A stretch of DNA of 40,761 nucleotides, from positions 1 through 40,761 of the forward strand of contig JAKFXK010000021.1 in NCBI GenBank assembly GCA_021731445.1. Reading direction: 5' to 3'. Position numbers and translations under genes: made by a program. Below are positions 7,153 through 16,440 of the stretch, piece by piece; positions within the stretch are counted from its first letter, which is position 1; every line of letters begins with the position of its first letter. This DNA comes from Nevskiaceae bacterium (GTDB lineage Bacteria > Pseudomonadota > Gammaproteobacteria > Nevskiales > Nevskiaceae). Under the pieces are notes generated by a model. That model saw nothing but the letters and a program-made list of their open reading frames with translations. It searched no databases and had not been told where the DNA came from.

Positions 7153-7779
7153 TTAGCCCACCGTGCTCTCGAACTGATCCAACAAGGCGCGGATGCGCGC
7201 GTGCTTCATCTTCATCGCAGCCTTGTTGACGACGAGGCGCGAGGTGACCTCGCAGACCTTCTCGATCTCGACCAGACCATTCGCCACCAAGGTCTTGCCA
7301 GTGGCGACGAGATCGACGATGACATCGGCAAGGCCCACCAGCGGTGCAAGCTCCATCGAGCCATAGAGCTTGATGATCTCCACCTGCTCGCCGCGTGCGG
7401 CGTAGTGGCGCTTGGTGATTTCGGGATACTTGGTGGCGACGCGAAGACGCTTTCCGGGACGGTACTCGAAGCCCTTGGGCGCTGCGACCGAGAGTCTGCA
7501 ACGGGCGATGTTCAAGTCCAGCGGCTCATACAAGGCCGCACCGCCGTGCTCCAGCAAAATGTCCTTGCCGACGATGCCGATATCGGCCGCGCCATACTCG
7601 ACATAGGTCGGCACATCGGTGGGGCGCACGATGAGGAAATGCACATCCGCCTGGGTCGACGGCACCCGCAGCAGGCGGTCGATGTCGCCCGCCGGGGCGA
7701 GACCCAGGCGGGCCAGGAGCGGCAGGGATTCTTCGAGAATGCGGCCCTTCGAGAGGGCAATCGTTAGAGTAGAAGACAT
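7153..7779 (-). CDS. hisG: ATP phosphoribosyltransferase, short form
   Basis: First step of histidine synthesis: ATP plus PRPP to phosphoribosyl-ATP. The 208-residue product is the short HisG_S form, lacking the C-terminal ACT-like regulatory domain. It starts [17 protein letters not shown] and carries [13 protein letters not shown] and the PRPP loop DLVATGKTL (about residues 150-158). Short HisG is active only with the HisRS-like partner HisZ, which is not in the window. Position after murA (with other genes between) and before hisD follows the ibaG-murA-hisG-hisD order of many Gamma- and Betaproteobacteria. Start ATG at 7779; longer frame extensions have no family match. Confidence 0.96.
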   Translation of the reverse strand: MSSTLTIALSKGRILEESLPLLARLGLAPAGDIDRLLRVPSTQADVHFLIVRPTDVPTYVEYGAADIGIVGKDILLEHGGAALYEPLDLNIARCRLSVAAPKGFEYRPGKRLRVATKYPEITKRHYAARGEQVEIIKLYGSMELAPLVGLADVIVDLVATGKTLVANGLVEIEKVCEVTSRLVVNKAAMKMKHARIRALLDQFESTVG

Positions 7780-7851
7780 AAGTGCGCATTGTATCGACTC
7801 GCTGCCGGCTGGCTCGCCGTTTGCATCCACATACCCATTGAGGAAGACCCC

Positions 7852-8502
7852 ATGAAACTGGTCATCGGCAACAAGAATTATTCTTCCTGGTCGCTGCGCC
7901 CCTGGCTGTTGATGCGGGTGCTGGAGCTGCCTTTCGAGGAGGTGCTGGTGCCGCTCTACGGGCCGGACTCCAAGGCAGCGCTGCTGCGGCACACCCCCAG
8001 CGGCAAGGTGCCAGCACTGCACGATGGCGCGCTGGTGATCTGGGATTCACTCGCCATCGTCGAGTATCTGGCCGAGCAATATCCCGGCGTGCCGGTATGG
8101 CCTGCCGATGGCGAAGCGCGTGCGCTGGCGCGTTGCGTGGCGGCGGAGATGCACTCCGGCTTCACCGCCCTGCGTACCCACATGCCGATGAATTGCCGCG
8201 CTTCTTTGCCCGGCAAGGGGCTCAATGATCAGGTGCTGGCCGACATCGCCCGCATCACCACGCTGTGGATCGAATGCCGCAGCCGCCATGCAGCCGAAGG
8301 GCCGTTTCTGTTCGGTGCGTTCAGTGCGGCGGATGCCTTCTACGCGCCGGTGGTGTCGCGCTTCATCAGCTACGCAGTGACGCTGCCAGCAGCCTGTCAG
8401 GCCTACGTCGAAGCGGTGCGCGAGCTGCCGGCGATGGCGCAGTGGTATGAGGCCGCACTCGCCGAGCCGATGCGCATTGCCAGCAGCGAGCCGTACGCCT
8501 GA
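7852..8502 (+). CDS. Glutathione S-transferase family protein (NYSSWSLR type)
   Basis: A 216-residue GST-like protein. The N-terminal thioredoxin fold begins [21 protein letters not shown], the signature of a bacterial GST subgroup in which a Ser of this segment is the likely glutathione-activating residue. The cis-Pro is in SGKVPAL (about residue 55) and the E/D-S glutathione-binding turn in [13 protein letters not shown]. An all-alpha C-terminal domain follows with the N-capping box region [15 protein letters not shown]. The start has an AGGAAG Shine-Dalgarno at 7841. It is divergent from hisG. The physiological substrate cannot be inferred. Confidence 0.88.
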   Translation: MKLVIGNKNYSSWSLRPWLLMRVLELPFEEVLVPLYGPDSKAALLRHTPSGKVPALHDGALVIWDSLAIVEYLAEQYPGVPVWPADGEARALARCVAAEMHSGFTALRTHMPMNCRASLPGKGLNDQVLADIARITTLWIECRSRHAAEGPFLFGAFSAADAFYAPVVSRFISYAVTLPAACQAYVEAVRELPAMAQWYEAALAEPMRIASSEPYA

Positions 8503-8594
8503 GCCGGAATCGGATTCTGCTACATGCAAATCCGCTTAACCCCGTTTCGACCCATGGCCCGTTTATGGAGGCACACCCCCAGCGGAGCCTCGCC

Positions 8595-9428
8595 ATGTCG
8601 CTTAAGTCTCTCCTTACCCACTGTCTCGTCGCTTGCACGCTGCTGGCCGCGAGTGCGCCTACCCTCGCCGCCCGCCTCGCCGAGGTCGATGTCATTGACC
8701 GCGTCACCGGCGAGACCCTGCGGCAATACCGCCATCAAGGTCGCCGCTATGTGGTCGGTGTGCCGGGCCATGCCTACGAAATCGCCTTGCGCAACCAGAG
8801 CGGCGGGCGCCTGCTGGCGGTGATGAGCGTCGATGGCGTCAACGTGCTCAGCGGCGAGACTGCCGCCACCCAGCAGGGCGGCTACGTGTTCGGCGCCTGG
8901 GAGCGCGACACCATCCGCGGCTGGCGCAAGAACCTCGACGAAATCGCGCAGTTCAACTTCACCGCCTTGCCGGATTCCTACGCCGCGCGCACCGGGCGGC
9001 CGAACGAAGTCGGCGTGATCGGTGTGGCCTTGTTTCGTGAGGCACGGCCGCTGCCGCCACCTCCGCCCGACTGCTGCTGGCCGTATGAGGGTGATGACTT
9101 CAGCCGCCGCGACGGAAAAGCTGGCAACCAGGCCGAAACAGAGCAGCGTGCCGAGAGTCCGCCGGCATCGGCTGACAGCGCCGCGCCCTCGGCGCAGGCC
9201 AAGCGCCGCGCACCCGAACCCAGCCTCGGCACCGGCCACGGGCAGCGCGAGTACTCGCAGGTTGGCACCACCACCTTCGAGCGCGCTTCGGCACGCCCCG
9301 ATGAAATGATCAGCATCTACTACGACTCGCGCGCCAAGCTGGTGGCAATGGGCGTGTTGCCGGAGCCACGTCAATATTCACGGCGTCGGCCACAGGCATT
9401 TCCAGGTGGCTTCGTGCCAGACCCTTAA
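8595..9428 (+). CDS. Exported protein of unknown function
   Basis: A 277-residue protein with a probable signal peptide (MSLKSLLTHC..., cleavage near APTLAARLA). I cannot assign a function. An N-terminal domain (about 28-155) contains YVVGVPGHAYEIALRN, VMSVDGVNVLSGE, GYVFGAWERDTIRGWRKN and VGVIGVALFRE, and looks like a compact beta-rich fold. A disordered Pro/Ala/Ser-rich linker opens with PPPPPDCCWPYEGDD. A conserved-looking C-terminal segment follows: GTGHGQREYSQVGTTTFERA then DEMISIYYDSRAKLVAMGVLP. The strongest Met is at 8595 because it begins the signal peptide; an ATG at 8565 would add ten residues. It is plus-strand among minus-strand genes and overlaps ygiD tail-to-tail by four bases. 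Confidence 0.75.
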   Translation: MSLKSLLTHCLVACTLLAASAPTLAARLAEVDVIDRVTGETLRQYRHQGRRYVVGVPGHAYEIALRNQSGGRLLAVMSVDGVNVLSGETAATQQGGYVFGAWERDTIRGWRKNLDEIAQFNFTALPDSYAARTGRPNEVGVIGVALFREARPLPPPPPDCCWPYEGDDFSRRDGKAGNQAETEQRAESPPASADSAAPSAQAKRRAPEPSLGTGHGQREYSQVGTTTFERASARPDEMISIYYDSRAKLVAMGVLPEPRQYSRRRPQAFPGGFVPDP

Positions 9429-10195
9429 CCGACCTTGAGAGAAAGCAGGCTGATCGACGCCATCTCGATGCCATCGAGCAGGATGGCCGCCTGCTCGTCC
9501 GGCATTTGCGCACCCAGCACCGGCAGCAGCGGCCAGTAGTGTTCGGGTGTCGGCACCGCCAGTGCGGCGTCGGCACCCTGGGATTTCCAGTCGATGAGCG
9601 CGGCATGGTCGCGGGTCTCGATGGCATGGCGCACAAAACCCTCGAAGCGCAGCGCCCAGTCGTACGCCGCAGCACCCTGCCACTGCAAGCGCCGCAAGTT
9701 GTGGACGACATTGCCGCTGCCGAGAATCAGCACGCCCTCATCACGCAGCACCGCAAGCTTCTGGCCGATGGCGTAGTGGAATGATGCCGGTTGCGTCGCG
9801 TCGAGACTGAACTGCACGACAGGAACATCGGCGTCTGGCAAAAGATGCACCAGCACCGACCAAGCCCCGTGGTCGAGACCCCATTCGGCATCCATCGCCA
9901 CGGGCAAGGGCGTTAGCAGTTCGCGCACCCTTGTCGCTAGCGCCGGGCTGCCCGGCGCGCGGTATTGCACATCGAACAGCACCTGCGGGAATCCACCAAA
10001 GTCGTGGATGGTGCGCGGGTTTGGCATGGCCGTCACCGCCAGGCCGCGCGTGAGCCAGTGCGCCGAAATACACAGCACTGCGACGGGCTTTGGCAGCACA
10101 ACACCCAGCGCACGCCAGCCTAGGGTGATGGGGTTGGTTTCCAGCGCATTCATCGGTGAGCCGTGGCCAATGAAGAGCGCGGGAATGCGAATCAT
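9425..10195 (-). CDS. ygiD: Extradiol ring-cleavage dioxygenase, YgiD/LigB family (4,5-DOPA dioxygenase-like)
   Basis: Class III extradiol dioxygenase of the YgiD type; the E. coli homologue cleaves L-DOPA in vitro. The 256-residue product has the expected metal ligands: H11 in FIGHGSPMNAL, H46 in CISAHWL, the His of GSGNVVHNLRRL (about 168) and the His of TPEHYWPL (about 228). DFGGFPQVLFDVQY and WGLDHGAWSVL are typical family segments. It follows murA on the same strand with three bases between, so it is probably co-transcribed with murA. The physiological substrate is unknown; DOPA is only a family precedent. Confidence 0.88.
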   Translation of the reverse strand: MIRIPALFIGHGSPMNALETNPITLGWRALGVVLPKPVAVLCISAHWLTRGLAVTAMPNPRTIHDFGGFPQVLFDVQYRAPGSPALATRVRELLTPLPVAMDAEWGLDHGAWSVLVHLLPDADVPVVQFSLDATQPASFHYAIGQKLAVLRDEGVLILGSGNVVHNLRRLQWQGAAAYDWALRFEGFVRHAIETRDHAALIDWKSQGADAALAVPTPEHYWPLLPVLGAQMPDEQAAILLDGIEMASISLLSLKVG

Positions 10196-10198
10196 GCT

Positions 10199-11470
<1,272 letters not shown>

Positions 11471-11573
11471 CTATTTTCCGCTGTCTGCCGCCGGTGTGCG
11501 AGCGCTGCCTGCGGCTGACAGCTGCAATCGCTTGCTGCTAGTTTTAGCGCAGTATTCCACCGGCAGATGCGAG

Positions 11574-12194
11574 ATGACCGACACCCTCCATTTCTACACC
11601 AACCCCATGTCCCGCGGCCGCATCGCGCGCTGGATGCTCGAGGAAGTGGGCGTGCCCTACGAGACGCATCTGCTGGACTATTCCACAACCATGAAAGCGC
11701 CGGAATACCTGGCCATCAACCCGATGGGCAAGGTGCCTGCCATCAAGCACGGCCGCACCGTGGTGACGGAATGCGCCGCCATCTGCGCCTATCTCGCCGA
11801 CGCCTTTCCGCAGGCGGGGCTCGCCCCGGCAGTGGAGGCGCGCGGCGACTACTACCGCTGGCTGTTCTTTGCGGCAGGCCCGGTGGAGGCCGCCGTCACC
11901 AACCAGTCGCTCGGCGTGGTGGTGCCGGCGGAGAAGCGCGGCATGGCGGGCTATGGCTCCTTCGAGGACACCATCAATGCCCTGGAGCAGGCCGTGACCG
12001 GCAAGCGCTATCTGGCCGGCGATGCGTTCAGCGCCGCCGATGTGTATGTCGGCTCGCAGATCGGCTGGGGGATGATGTTTGGCAGCATCGACAAGCGGCA
12101 GGCCTTCGAGACCTACGTCGGCGGACTGATGAGCCGCCCGGCCTCGGTGCGTGCAAGGGCAATGGACGACGCGCTGATTCCGAAAAAGCCCTGA
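11574..12194 (+). CDS. Glutathione S-transferase family protein (GTT1-like)
   Basis: A 206-residue GST-family protein. The N-terminal domain begins TLHFYTNPMSRGRIARWMLEEVGVPYE, with the Ser of NPMSRGR as likely active-site residue, NPMGKVPAIK holding the cis-Pro and VVTECAAICAYLAD the glutathione turn. The C-terminal helical domain contains LAGDAFSAADVYVGSQIGWG. It starts at an ATG preceded by GCGAG and is encoded opposite to the flanking murA and ibaG, so it interrupts their usual adjacency. It is only distantly similar to the GST at 7852, so not a recent duplicate. Confidence 0.88.
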   Translation: MTDTLHFYTNPMSRGRIARWMLEEVGVPYETHLLDYSTTMKAPEYLAINPMGKVPAIKHGRTVVTECAAICAYLADAFPQAGLAPAVEARGDYYRWLFFAAGPVEAAVTNQSLGVVVPAEKRGMAGYGSFEDTINALEQAVTGKRYLAGDAFSAADVYVGSQIGWGMMFGSIDKRQAFETYVGGLMSRPASVRARAMDDALIPKKP

Positions 12195-12207
12195 TCCTAT
12201 GCGGCGC

Positions 12208-12426
12208 TCAGGCCGCGCGGGTGGTGAGTTTGAGAGCGTGGATTTCACGCCCCATGCGCTCGCCCAGGGTGGCATAGACCATGCGGTGCTGCGCAAGCGG
12301 CATCTTGCCGGCAAAGTCTGCGCAGATGACGGTCGCCTCGAAGTGCTGGCCGTCGTCACCGATCACGGTGACTTGGGCATTGGGCAGGCCGGCCTGGATG
12401 AGGGATTGGATTTCCTGCTTGTTCAT
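12208..12426 (-). CDS. ibaG: BolA-family protein, IbaG/YrbA type
   Basis: Small BolA-fold protein; E. coli IbaG partners monothiol glutaredoxin in Fe-S metabolism and is linked to acid stress. The 72-residue product shows the BolA core: IQSLIQAGLPNAQVTVIGDDGQHFEATVICADFAGKMPLAQHRMVYATLGERM, with the conserved His in AQHRMVY and the end at EIHALKLTT. It is slightly shorter than E. coli IbaG. The assignment as IbaG rather than BolA proper rests on its place upstream of murA on the same strand and downstream of yadG-yadH. Confidence 0.92.
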   Translation of the reverse strand: MNKQEIQSLIQAGLPNAQVTVIGDDGQHFEATVICADFAGKMPLAQHRMVYATLGERMGREIHALKLTTRAA

Positions 12427-12469
12427 CGGTGGAACCGGCCAGAGGTGAAGGCAGCGATTCTAGCGGCGC

Positions 12470-14029
12470 TCACACCGCAAGGCGGATGCGCAGCGCAAAA
12501 CGGCTGGGCCGGGCGGAATCCAGCCATAGCTCGCCGCCATGCGAGCGCAGCAGCGCGCGGGCGATGCACAAGCCCAGGCCGGTGTGGCCTGCCCCGCGGC
12601 CGGTGGTGAAAAACGGGGTGAACAGGCGCTCGGCATTCGCGGCTGAAATACCCGGACCGCTGTCCTGCACGCTGAGCCGCAGCGCGGCATCCTCGACGTG
12701 CAGTTGCACTTGCACGCTCGCCGCATCACCACCATGCGCCTGCACGTTGTCGAGCAGGGTGGAAAGGCAGGCATCCAGCACCTCGGTGGGGATCAGCGCA
12801 TGCAGCGTTTCGGATGGCATCGTCAGCATCACCTGCTGGCCACGCTCCCGATGGCGCTGCACGAGGCTTTGCAGCAGGGCGCTCACATCGCAGCTGGCAT
12901 CGGCAGGGGCCGCACTTGTCTCGGCGCGCGCGAGTTCGAGCAGCTTCTGGGTGAGCCGGTTCAGCCGCTGCGCCTCGGCCTCGATCAGCTGCACGAAGCG
13001 CAGGCGTTGTTCGGCACTCATCGCCTCGTGCTCCCGCAGCAGCTCGGTGGTGGCCAGGATGCCCGCCAATGGCGTCTTGAATTCGTGTGAGACATGCGCG
13101 GCAAAGTCGCGGATGTAGCCCGCACGCGACTGCAAGGTGTCGGCCATCTGCGCGACGCTGCTGGCGAGATCCTCGAACTCGGCGAGGCCGCGCTGCCTGG
13201 GTGCCGCAAACGGCTGCCCGCCCGCCACGGCGCGCGCACTGCGGGTGAGGTCTCTCAAGGGCTGCAGGATCAATCGCAGACTGAGCGCGGTGATCAGCGC
13301 GAGCGCGATCATGAGCAGCGCAGCGGCTTTCGCCAGTGCCATGCGCTTGGCCATCAGCACCTGCCAGACGTTTGCCGGCGTGCGCAGCAGCTCCACCGCG
13401 CCGAGCACGGTGCTGCCGCTGACGATGGGCACCGCCACCACCACCCGCAGGCCGCTGCTGCGGCTGATGCTGGCGAGGCCCACTGGCCCGGTGTTTTCAC
13501 GCGCGCGCATCGTTGCCACGAAGCGGCCTGCGAGGGCTTCGCGCACTTCCTCGTGTTCGATCAGCGAGCGATTCATCAAGGCAGAGTTGGTTGCGGCAAT
13601 CACCACGCCGCGCACATCGGTGACGCGCAGCGCGGCCAGCGTGTGGTGCTGTGACTCCTTCAGCAGCGGCAACAATCGCTCACCGACTTGCGCGGCCTGC
13701 GGCTCTGGCGTGTGCTCGATAGGCGAAGGCTCCGGCAGCGGCGGCAGCACGGCATCGCGCGCGAGGTCAAGCCGCGGTAGCGAGGGCTGCCAGCGGTCGC
13801 TCTCCAGCGGCGGTGCTGCGGCCGGCAGCAGCAGGGCGCGGTAGGCGGCGGCGATCACGACGCCCTGCGCGCTGAGTTCGCTCTCGGTCTGGCGGATCAG
13901 CGCGCTCTCGTAAAGACGCAGCGCACTGAATCCCAGCATGGGCAACAGCAGCAGCAGGCTGTTGAGCGCGGCAAGCACCCAGACCAGGCGCGGCGGCTTG
14001 CGCTGCTGCCACCAGTGCATCAGGTGCAT
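12470..14029 (-). CDS. creC: Sensor histidine kinase, CreC-like
   Basis: Inner-membrane sensor kinase. First membrane segment at residues 15-37 and second at about 230-254 flank a periplasmic sensor region with a Pro-rich stretch (PPLPEPSPIEHTPEP) and a CreC/dCACHE-like part (VTDVRGVVIAATNSALMNRSLIEHEEV). A HAMP linker (255-305) follows, then the dimerisation box with phospho-acceptor H315 (HVSHEFKTPL) and the ATPase boxes: N (LLDNVQAHGG), G1 (DSGPGIS) and G2 (GLGLCIAR). It overlaps the regulator gene by ten bases at 14020-14029; a second ATG at 14020 is an equally possible start. The CreC assignment rests on the divergent creD neighbour; the gene name is provisional. Confidence 0.85.
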   Translation of the reverse strand: MHLMHWWQQRKPPRLVWVLAALNSLLLLLPMLGFSALRLYESALIRQTESELSAQGVVIAAAYRALLLPAAAPPLESDRWQPSLPRLDLARDAVLPPLPEPSPIEHTPEPQAAQVGERLLPLLKESQHHTLAALRVTDVRGVVIAATNSALMNRSLIEHEEVREALAGRFVATMRARENTGPVGLASISRSSGLRVVVAVPIVSGSTVLGAVELLRTPANVWQVLMAKRMALAKAAALLMIALALITALSLRLILQPLRDLTRSARAVAGGQPFAAPRQRGLAEFEDLASSVAQMADTLQSRAGYIRDFAAHVSHEFKTPLAGILATTELLREHEAMSAEQRLRFVQLIEAEAQRLNRLTQKLLELARAETSAAPADASCDVSALLQSLVQRHRERGQQVMLTMPSETLHALIPTEVLDACLSTLLDNVQAHGGDAASVQVQLHVEDAALRLSVQDSGPGISAANAERLFTPFFTTGRGAGHTGLGLCIARALLRSHGGELWLDSARPSRFALRIRLAV

Positions 14030-14706
14030 GGGCCAAGCCGATAACCGACACCGTGCAGCGTTTCGATCACCTCGCCCGCGCCGAGGCCCGCGAGCTTGGC
14101 GCGCACGCGGCGCACATGGCTGTCCATCGTCCGGTCACTGACGATCTTGTGGACATCGTAGGTGCCATCCATCAGCGCATCGCGCGAGCAGACGCGACCG
14201 GGGTTGCGCATCAGCGTGCGCAGGATGCCGCACTCGGCGGGCGTGAGCACCGCGCTTTGCCCGGCCCAGGCCACCTCGAAACGATCGAGATCGAGCGTGA
14301 GCTTGCCGTGCACGACGCTGCGCACGGACACTGCGGGTGCAGGCTGCGCGCGGCGAAGCAGGGCCTTGACCCGCGTCACCAGCTCGCGTGGCGAGAAGGG
14401 CTTGGCGAGGTAGTCATCGCCGCCCAGTTCCAGCCCCAGCACGCGGTCGATCTCGTCGGCGCGCGAGCTTAAAAAAAGGATGGGGATGCGGCTGCCCTCC
14501 TGGCGCAGGCGGCGGCAGACTTCGGTGCCGTCGAGTTCGGGCATCAGCACGTCGAGCACGATCAGATCGGGGGCGTTGGCAGCCACCGCGCGCAATGCCA
14601 GCACGCCGTTGCCCGCCGTGGCAACGCGATGGCCCGCCTGTTCGAGCGCGAAGCGCAGCACCTCGATGAGGTGCGGGTCGTCGTCCACGAGCAGGAGATT
14701 GGGCAT
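14020..14706 (-). CDS. creB: Response regulator, OmpR family, CreB-like
   Basis: DNA-binding partner of the kinase encoded just downstream. The 228-residue product has a receiver domain beginning MPNLLLVDDDPHLIEVL with acidic pocket D8-D10, phospho-acceptor D52 in LIVLDVLMPELDG and K102 in LAKPFSPREL. A winged-helix effector domain follows (about 130-225) with PAECGILRTLMRNPGRVCSRDALMD, VHKIVSDRTMDSHVRRVRAKL and the terminal VIETLHGVGYRLG. The start at 14706 gives the canonical receiver N-terminus; longer extensions have no family match. Direct repeats TGCAC-N6-TGCAC lie upstream between this gene and creD. Confidence 0.88.
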   Translation of the reverse strand: MPNLLLVDDDPHLIEVLRFALEQAGHRVATAGNGVLALRAVAANAPDLIVLDVLMPELDGTEVCRRLRQEGSRIPILFLSSRADEIDRVLGLELGGDDYLAKPFSPRELVTRVKALLRRAQPAPAVSVRSVVHGKLTLDLDRFEVAWAGQSAVLTPAECGILRTLMRNPGRVCSRDALMDGTYDVHKIVSDRTMDSHVRRVRAKLAGLGAGEVIETLHGVGYRLGPCT

Positions 14707-14745
14707 GGCCGGATTGTCGCCTGAGCCATCGCGCGAAAACCGGCC

Positions 14746-14761
14746 TGCACCGCATTTGCAC
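14746..14761. promoter_or_regulatory. Candidate CreB-type operator between creB and creD
   Basis: TGCAC-CGCATT-TGCAC is a direct repeat with a six-base spacer. The known cre/blr tag bound by CreB/BlrA in E. coli and Aeromonas is TTCAC-N6-TTCAC, so the architecture is identical with one base changed in each half-site. A third TGCAC begins at 14778, 21 bases (two turns) after the second, inside the longer repeat GCAYTTGCACAC. The site lies in the divergent creB/creD intergenic region, where autoregulation and creD activation would be expected. Confidence 0.5.
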
Positions 14762-14858
14762 ACTCTTTAGCCGCACTTGCACACGCGCGCCACGGCGATG
14801 TCAGGGCTGCGGCCCAATGTGTGTGCAGGCCCTTTCCGCCTGCCACCAGAGCACCGCC

Positions 14859-14963
14859 ATGCCACACAAACCATCCCGCCAGCAGCGCCTTGCGCGCATC
14901 ACCCTGCGCCTGCTGCAGCGCAGCCTGCGCCGCCAGTTGAAGCGCGTGGAGGGCATGACATGA
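14859..14963 (+). CDS. Possible 34-residue basic peptide coupled to creD
   Basis: A short ORF encoding MPHKPSRQQRLARITLRLLQ and 14 further residues (11 Arg/Lys/His in the first 30) ends in a TGA that overlaps the creD ATG as ATGA, the same coupling used between real genes in this window. It could be a small regulatory or membrane-interacting amphipathic peptide, a leader that tunes creD translation, or chance. No strong Shine-Dalgarno precedes it, and I know of no family. Confidence 0.3.
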   Translation: MPHKPSRQQRLARITLRLLQRSLRRQLKRVEGMT

Positions 14964-16396
14964 ACACCAGCACCCTGCCGCCGCTGCCCCCGCCCGGCCC
15001 GCGCTTCGGCTTCGGCGAATCGCTGCAGAACTCGAAGTTTCTGCGCGTGCTGGTGCTGGGATTCTTGACCCTGTTGCTGCTCATCCCGGTCAGCTCGATC
15101 CGCAGTGTGATCGTCGAGCGCGAGCAGACCCGCAACAGTGCCAAGGCCGAGATCGCGCGGCAATGGGGCGGTGCACAAACGCTGATGGGGCCCTTTCTCG
15201 TGTTGCCCTACCGCACCGTGCGCGAGGTGGAAAAAGACGGCATGAAGATCATCGAAGAGGCCGGTACGAAGTACGGTGTGGTGCTGCCGGAGGCACTGGA
15301 CATGAGCGCGCAGCAGAACAGCGAATACCGCCAGCGCGGCATCTTCACGCTGCCGGTGTATCGCGGCTCGGCTCAGATCGCGGGCCGCTTCGCCAAGCCC
15401 AGCCTCGCCGCCATCGGCGTGCCGGACACGGCAATCTACTGGGAGCGTGCGGAGATCGTGATGGTCTTGAGCGATCTGCGCGCCCTCACCGGCGGCGTGC
15501 GGATGCAGGTAGGCGACCAGACCCTGGGCTTTGCGCCCGGCAGCGGGCAGATGAGCACGGCCTTCACCACCTCGACCGTGGCCGATGTGGTGGCGGATTG
15601 CTGTAGTGATGGGACCAATGTCAGCGCAGGCACCGTCCACGCCGCATTGCCGCTCAGCGCGGAGGACAAGGGTTTCAGCTTCGCGCTGCCGCTGTCGTTC
15701 AACGGCAGCGAACAGCTGCATTTCACGCCGCTGGGCCGCGTCACTACCGTGGCGATGCAGGGTGACTGGCCCAGCCCCAGCTTCAATGGTGCCTACCTGC
15801 CCCGCACGCGCGAGGTCTCTGGCGATGGCCAGGGCTTCAAGGCTGCGTGGGAAATCCCCGACCTCTCGCGCAGCTTCGGCCAGGTTTGGCGCGACAGCGA
15901 AATCCCCTACAGGGCGCTGACAGCATCGGCTTTCGGCGTGCGGCTGTTCCCCGCCGTGGACGAATACACGATGGCGCACCGCGCGGTGAAATACGCGCAG
16001 CTCTTCATCGTGATGACCTTCGCACTCTGGTGGCTGTTCGAGGTCATCGGCGGCATCAAGCTGCACCTTTTGCAATACCTGCTGGTGGGCGCGGGGCTGT
16101 GTGCGTTCTACCTCTTGCAGTTGGCGCTTTCGGAGCACTTCGGCTTTCGCCTGGCCTACCTCGTGGCAAGCGCCGCCGTGACGGTGCAGATCACGCTCTA
16201 CTCGTGGTCCGCGCTGCGTTCGCTGAAACGCGCGGCGGGCGTTGGTACGGCGATGGGCGCGCTCTACACCTATCTGTTCTCGGTGCTGCGCGAAGAGAAC
16301 TACGCGCTGCTGACCGGTGCCGTCGGCCTGTTCCTGATGCTCTCGCTCATCATGTGGCTGACGCGGCGTGTGGAGTGGGGTGCGGCAAAGCCGTAG
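14960..16396 (+). CDS. creD: CreD-like inner membrane protein
   Basis: Integral membrane protein of the CreD family, the effector of the CreBC regulon, linked in other bacteria to envelope integrity and beta-lactam response. The 478-residue product has a first membrane segment at about 28-50 (VLVLGFLTLLLLIPVSSI) followed by the conserved IRSVIVEREQTR. A large periplasmic domain spans about 55-340 (GPFLVLPYR, TPLGRVTTVAMQGDWPSPSFNGAYLP). A C-terminal block of five or six membrane helices follows. The start MNTSTLPPLPP has GGAGGG at 14948. It is divergent from creBC with direct repeats between. E. coli CreD has 450 residues. Confidence 0.9.
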   Translation: MNTSTLPPLPPPGPRFGFGESLQNSKFLRVLVLGFLTLLLLIPVSSIRSVIVEREQTRNSAKAEIARQWGGAQTLMGPFLVLPYRTVREVEKDGMKIIEEAGTKYGVVLPEALDMSAQQNSEYRQRGIFTLPVYRGSAQIAGRFAKPSLAAIGVPDTAIYWERAEIVMVLSDLRALTGGVRMQVGDQTLGFAPGSGQMSTAFTTSTVADVVADCCSDGTNVSAGTVHAALPLSAEDKGFSFALPLSFNGSEQLHFTPLGRVTTVAMQGDWPSPSFNGAYLPRTREVSGDGQGFKAAWEIPDLSRSFGQVWRDSEIPYRALTASAFGVRLFPAVDEYTMAHRAVKYAQLFIVMTFALWWLFEVIGGIKLHLLQYLLVGAGLCAFYLLQLALSEHFGFRLAYLVASAAVTVQITLYSWSALRSLKRAAGVGTAMGALYTYLFSVLREENYALLTGAVGLFLMLSLIMWLTRRVEWGAAKP

Positions 16397-16406
16397 CGAT
16401 TCAATC

Positions 16407-16432
16407 CCCTCTCCCGCTTCCTCGGGAGAGGG
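16407..16432. repeat. Inverted repeat between convergent creD and yadH
   Basis: CCCTCTCCCG (16407-16416) and CGGGAGAGGG (16423-16432) form a perfect ten-bp stem with a six-base loop in the 44-bp gap between convergent genes. No U-tract follows on either strand, so it is not a textbook terminator. Similar CCCTCTCC...GGAGAGGG palindromes are dispersed in many proteobacterial genomes; this copy may be one of them and may still serve both genes as a transcript end. Confidence 0.5.
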
Positions 16433-16440
16433 TGTGAAGC

